The notes under the pieces: generated by a model | The model's database searches: none | Told to the model about the DNA's origin: nothing | Seen by the model: only the letters and a program-made list of their open reading frames with translations | Origin: Branchiostoma floridae | Lineage: Eukaryota > Chordata > Leptocardii > Amphioxiformes > Branchiostomatidae | Direction of reading: 5' to 3' | Assembly (NCBI RefSeq): GCF_000003815.2 | Contig: NC_049997.1 | Coordinates: 8,312,676 to 8,376,675 of the forward strand | Length of the DNA stretch: 64,000 nucleotides | Program-made: the position numbers and the translations under genes | Shown here: one piece after another, positions 60,655-64,000 of the stretch | How positions within the stretch are numbered: position 1 is the stretch's first letter | How the letters are laid out: every line of letters starts with the position of its first letter

Positions 60655-61233
60655 TCATCTCGATTCTTTGCTATTTTCGGAATCGTCTGAATCCTGTTCG
60701 GGACTTCTCGGGTCAATGTCGTTAGTTTCCGGAGACGCCGAATCCTTGTCGTCGACGCTGCCGATCCTCGACCGATGATTGTTTCCTTCTTCTTCGTGCA
60801 AAACTTTTTGCAGCTTTTTTATGTATTTTATAGCCGCTCGTAAGGTCTCGACTTTGCTTAGTCTTTTGTCAGAAATGTCTGAAGGAAGGTGTTCTCGAAG
60901 TCTAGCATATCCTTCGTTCACGCATTTAACTCGTTGTCTTTCCCTCTCGTTTCTTTTTCTAATAAAAGCTGGTTCGAATCCGTAGTCGTAGAGCCCGTAT
61001 GGCGACGGAAATGGTAGATATGGGAGTCTACCGTTGAGGTAGGAGTCATGATACACGGGGTCCAGGTAGGATTCTAACATCGGCGGGATCCCCGGGACGT
61101 CGTCCGGAGGTAGGCGGGGGTCGGGGTACCCTCCGGGGAGGCCTGGCTCTGAGGCGATCGGTATTCCCAGCTGTAGACACGTCGGGGTCGAGTAGGGCAC
61201 CGGGTCGTGGTGATGGTGGTGGTCTTCGTCCAT
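60655..61233 (-). CDS. ASCL3/4/5: Achaete-scute family bHLH transcription factor, ASCL3/4/5 type (192 aa)
   Basis: The minus-strand ORF from ATG 61233 (ACAATGG, strong context) runs to a TGA at 60657-60655. It is intronless, as usual for ASCL genes. The bHLH lies at residues about 91-146. F-E-P-A-F-I-R-K-R-N-E-R-E-R-Q-R-V, C-V-N-E-G-Y-A-R-L-R and D-K-R-L-S-K-V-E-T-L-R-A-A are shared with vertebrate ASCL3/4/5, including the F-E-P-A-F lead-in of ASCL4. ASCL1/2 would read V-N-x-G-F. The N-terminus has five His in a row and a Pro/Tyr-rich stretch; the C-terminus is Ser/Asp/Glu-rich. The protein should dimerise with E proteins on E-boxes. The frame continues upstream to an ATG at 61338 (227 aa), but that start has weak context. 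A donor (CAG|GTATGA at 61304) and an acceptor (GAGACAG before 61242) suggest a short 5'UTR intron instead. Confidence 0.88.
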   Translation of the reverse strand: MDEDHHHHHDPVPYSTPTCLQLGIPIASEPGLPGGYPDPRLPPDDVPGIPPMLESYLDPVYHDSYLNGRLPYLPFPSPYGLYDYGFEPAFIRKRNERERQRVKCVNEGYARLREHLPSDISDKRLSKVETLRAAIKYIKKLQKVLHEEEGNNHRSRIGSVDDKDSASPETNDIDPRSPEQDSDDSENSKESR

Positions 61234-62484
61234 TGTCCAGAGCTGTCTCCCTTTAAAATAACACAGTATGGCACGGGTTAGATATTGCTGGGACTGACTC
61301 ATACCTGGTGGAGAGAAACGCTGTGGGTGGTGAGGCATCTACCAACCCCACAGACAAGTCAGACATACCAGGTCGAATTTACCGTGCTTGCCCGTGAGAA
61401 CGTCGTCCTTTGTCCCGGGAATATTTAGCAAACACGCCGGGATTTTTCCACGTACAGGTTCTCACCCCTACACCTTCACCTCATAATATTTTCGAGGGGG
61501 CCTTAAGAAAAGAAGGGTCGAGACTCCGCCTAAGTGGGCACGTTAGATCGTCTTTCCGGACAACATGTATCCACGGGAGGAGAGGGGAGGGGGGCACAGA
61601 GAGCTCTCTGTCCGTGATAACGACCGAGACGTACAGTTTATACCCAGGCTTCACGCCCGTGTTGAACTACACACACAAATGGGAAACGTTGTACTTGAAG
61701 GGTTATCCAAACTCTTCCTTAAGGCGGTGTTACTGTCATGAACTCATGACCCAAGGTTCTCATTGTTTCATCTCATCAGGCCAAGGACTGTGGTCACAAA
61801 ATCAGGAGGTTTTGGTTCGAGACGGCCCGTTTTATATGATTTTTAATTTGCTAATAAAACAAAACCACTGAAGGAAATCAACCCTACATCTTCACCCCTG
61901 TAGCTGTTTCTCAACGCTAAAAAACAAAATTAAGGCTCTCATTTTTCCTACATTCTTGCAAACGCCATACTTGTATTCGCCTCATACCATTGCGGTAAAC
62001 ACCTGTTGTGGCCAGTGAAGGTCTTTAGTGGCTGGGGATATCGCGGTGCATTGAGTTTCCTATGTACAAATTGGCGCCGTCAAAGTGTTGAAAGATGGGC
62101 CCTTCCTTTTCCGTTAATGTTTCTGCTTCTTTGTAAACAGTCCTAAACGTTTTGGTCAAACTGCACTCTTATACGGTTTTTAGTATACCAACACGACCTA
62201 TCATAAACGTACTGTCTTGTTGCAAGCAATCTTTGCCGTTTCTTTTTATCAAAAGAACGCACGAACGTAGTAGAGAAGAACACTTAATCTCGAATTCCAG
62301 TCTTCATGGAAAATATACCATCCTCTACGTAGGTTTACTCGACAAAGAAAGGGGCTACTTGTACGCGGGGACCATGAACGGCTCGGGCCACTTGTTGCTT
62401 TGTAAGCGATCTGGCTTCAAACCTGCGCGGCCCGGGTAGGACAGACAACGGTGGTGCACGCGGAACAATGGTCGGCTGGGGTGG

Positions 62485-62830
62485 GTGAACGGAACGGTAC
62501 ACGGCACGGGACAGAAGCTTACAGCAACGGGTATGACTGTCAAAGGGGGAGACAGCACGGCAAATAAACATGGGGACAGATAATGTTTTCATCACTTATG
62601 AGAAGATGTAGAAAATGTTCATCAAGTATGGTTACGAATTGTACTCCTACCGTGAACAAGGTACACTCACTGAACGGGACAGAAACATACAGCGATGGAT
62701 ATGACTATCAAAAAGGGGAGACTGCACGACAAATAAACAAGAAGAGAGATAATGTTTTCATCACTTATGAGAAGATATGGAAAATTTCCATAAAGGAATT
62801 GTTACGGATATTCCTCTGTGAACAGTTTAC
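62485..62830. repeat. Two-copy tandem duplication, unit 169 bp
   Basis: AATGTTTTCATCACTTATGA occurs at 62582 and 62751. The copies share ACGGGACAGAA before it, GACTRTCAAA, and CACGRCAAATAAACA. Divergence is moderate. Confidence 0.85.
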
Positions 62831-63516
62831 AAGGTACGTGTAACTAGAAGACGGATTATACGGGGCAAAGTATTTGTAAACGAATTCTTACCGCGTTTTC
62901 AAATCATGGATCATTGCATTGACAACACAATCAGTTTTCAAAGAAGTACTAGGACACATTATCCAAAAAGGTAAACCTAATTCTATTTTATATGGCTACT
63001 ACATGTCAATCATAGATTGACGGAAAAAAGTACTCATAGTAAATAAGAATGATAGAGCTTACCTAGTTAAAGACCTGTCACCGTTTCCAGCTGAAACAGG
63101 TGCACACAAAGGTATCGATGATTTTGCCACCAAAGATACTTGCAGGAAGTCGACTCTCCAAGCGACAACCTTCTTCCTTCAGCACATGACGACTCGATGT
63201 AGACTGCTGAACGATGTTTGTAATGTTGATTTCACGGGAAGAAGAAATCGGCACGAGCGTACTAGAAATCAGAGTTTGCGCATATGACTTGTACATCCGT
63301 GTGTCGTCCTCTTAACCACGCTCGGGGGGAATGAAAGTGGTTGGATACATTGATTTTTAGGAATAGCGGGTAGCCAATCCCAGGCGAGCCGCCAGTGGCT
63401 GAAGAGGACTCAGGACTAAAGCTGGCGTGGCTGATACAAATCCCGACCAAACAGCGCTTGATTGGAGCTGGGTCGGGTTACGGGTTGTGGCGTCTCGCTG
63501 TTCGCGTTCACGGCTC

Positions 63517-63965
63517 GGAGGAAGCCAAGAATGGGCTACTCCGGCGGGACTGCGCACAACCGAGCGTTTAGATAAGCAAAAATACAGCAAGGCGTGTGAA
63601 ATGTAAGCTTAACAAAAATGATACGGAGAAATGCTTAAATGTATTGTTACGAAGGTAGATTTCTTCAATTCAATGTTTAACGACCAGTTTGAATTGTTTG
63701 CCTTGCTAAATTTTCAGTTTCTTGGGTCGGCAATACAGATAGGAGGAAGCCAATAATGGGCTGCTCTATCGGGAGACAACCAAGCGTTTGGATAAGCAAA
63801 AATTCAGCTAGGCGTGTGAAACGTAAGCGGAAGAAGAAAAAATGGTACAGAAAAATGCTAAAAGTATTGTTAGGAATGTAGATGCATTTTTTCAATTCGT
63901 TTAAATAGTTTGCCTTGCTTAATTTTTTAAAATTGCTCGAGTCAGCAATACAATATTTTAGCAGA
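63517..63965. repeat. Two-copy tandem duplication, unit about 225 bp
   Basis: GGAGGAAGCCAA-AATGGGCT occurs at 63517 and 63742. The copies share AAGCGTTTGGATAAGCAAAAA-like sequence, CAGCAAGGCGTGTGAAA, and TTTGCCTTGCTTAATTTT. The second copy has several deletions. Confidence 0.85.
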
Positions 63966-64000
63966 GTGACCAGCCATGTTTCTTCTTGAGTTCGAATTAT

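Larger units (their letters stand above)
61339..64000. other. Upstream flank of the ASCL-like gene; tandem duplications, no gene seen
   Basis: It holds the two tandem duplications listed at 62485-62830 and 63517-63965. The remaining open frames are short, overlap on both strands and have no splice context. Regulatory sequence for the ASCL-like gene is expected here, but I could not point to a site. Confidence 0.45.

Noticed and set aside
61234-61338. Upstream extension of the ASCL-like ORF by 35 codons
   Set aside because: The ATG at 61338 has weak context, and good donor and acceptor signals lie between it and 61233. I kept the shorter start but cannot exclude the longer one.
1-64000. CRISPR arrays, prokaryotic operons or viral genes
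   Set aside because: The direct repeats found are tandem units without unique spacers, and the genes have introns. No viral protein signature was seen.

Overview
The window looks like a piece of an invertebrate chordate nuclear genome, most likely a lancelet (Branchiostoma). This is an inference. It rests on a FIGLA-type and an ASCL3/4/5-type bHLH gene, split genes with GT-AG introns of about 0.2-2 kb, AT-rich intergenic DNA, and many short fold-back and tandem repeats. There is no bacterial, organellar or viral gene organisation. Exons were joined by hand from ORFs, splice signals and reading phase, with no transcript data.

Layout. 1-4.9 kb is gene-free and holds two sets of long-unit tandem repeats. 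4.9-11.8 kb (+) carries a two-exon gene for a 2206-residue secreted protein that I cannot assign to a family. It has a signal peptide, ten tandem ~97-residue repeats, a second module with an I/L-P-D-D-F motif, a Q/N-rich FFG-repeat segment and an acidic tail studded with Trp pairs, and it contains only one cysteine. 12-16 kb is gene-free and contains a fold-back transposon with a second fold-back element inserted in one arm. 16.5-19.1 kb (-) encodes a seven-finger C2H2 protein in three exons. 20.4-21.4 kb is a large imperfect inverted repeat. 22.1-27.2 kb (+) is a six-coding-exon gene for a 323-residue secreted Cys-containing protein of unknown family, with a recognisable promoter/UTR exon and poly(A) signal. 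30.8-36.3 kb (-) is a five-exon FIGLA-like bHLH gene. 40.3 kb (+) holds a first coding exon carrying the sequence of the ROCK-regulated inhibitory site of myosin phosphatase targeting subunits (PPP1R12), with a phase-compatible candidate second exon at 49.4 kb. 54.5 kb (-) is an orphan terminal exon. 56.5-57.0 kb is an exact satellite: 37 copies of CCCTAG followed by 23 copies of a 14-mer. 60.7-61.2 kb (-) is an ASCL3/4/5-like bHLH gene.

The genes do not form an operon or an obvious pathway. They are separate transcription units: two bHLH factors, a zinc-finger protein, two secreted proteins and a possible phosphatase-regulator fragment. The most novel item is the giant repeat protein at 4.9-11.8 kb. 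The intergenic space is largely explained by repeat families, several of which occur two to four times within the window.
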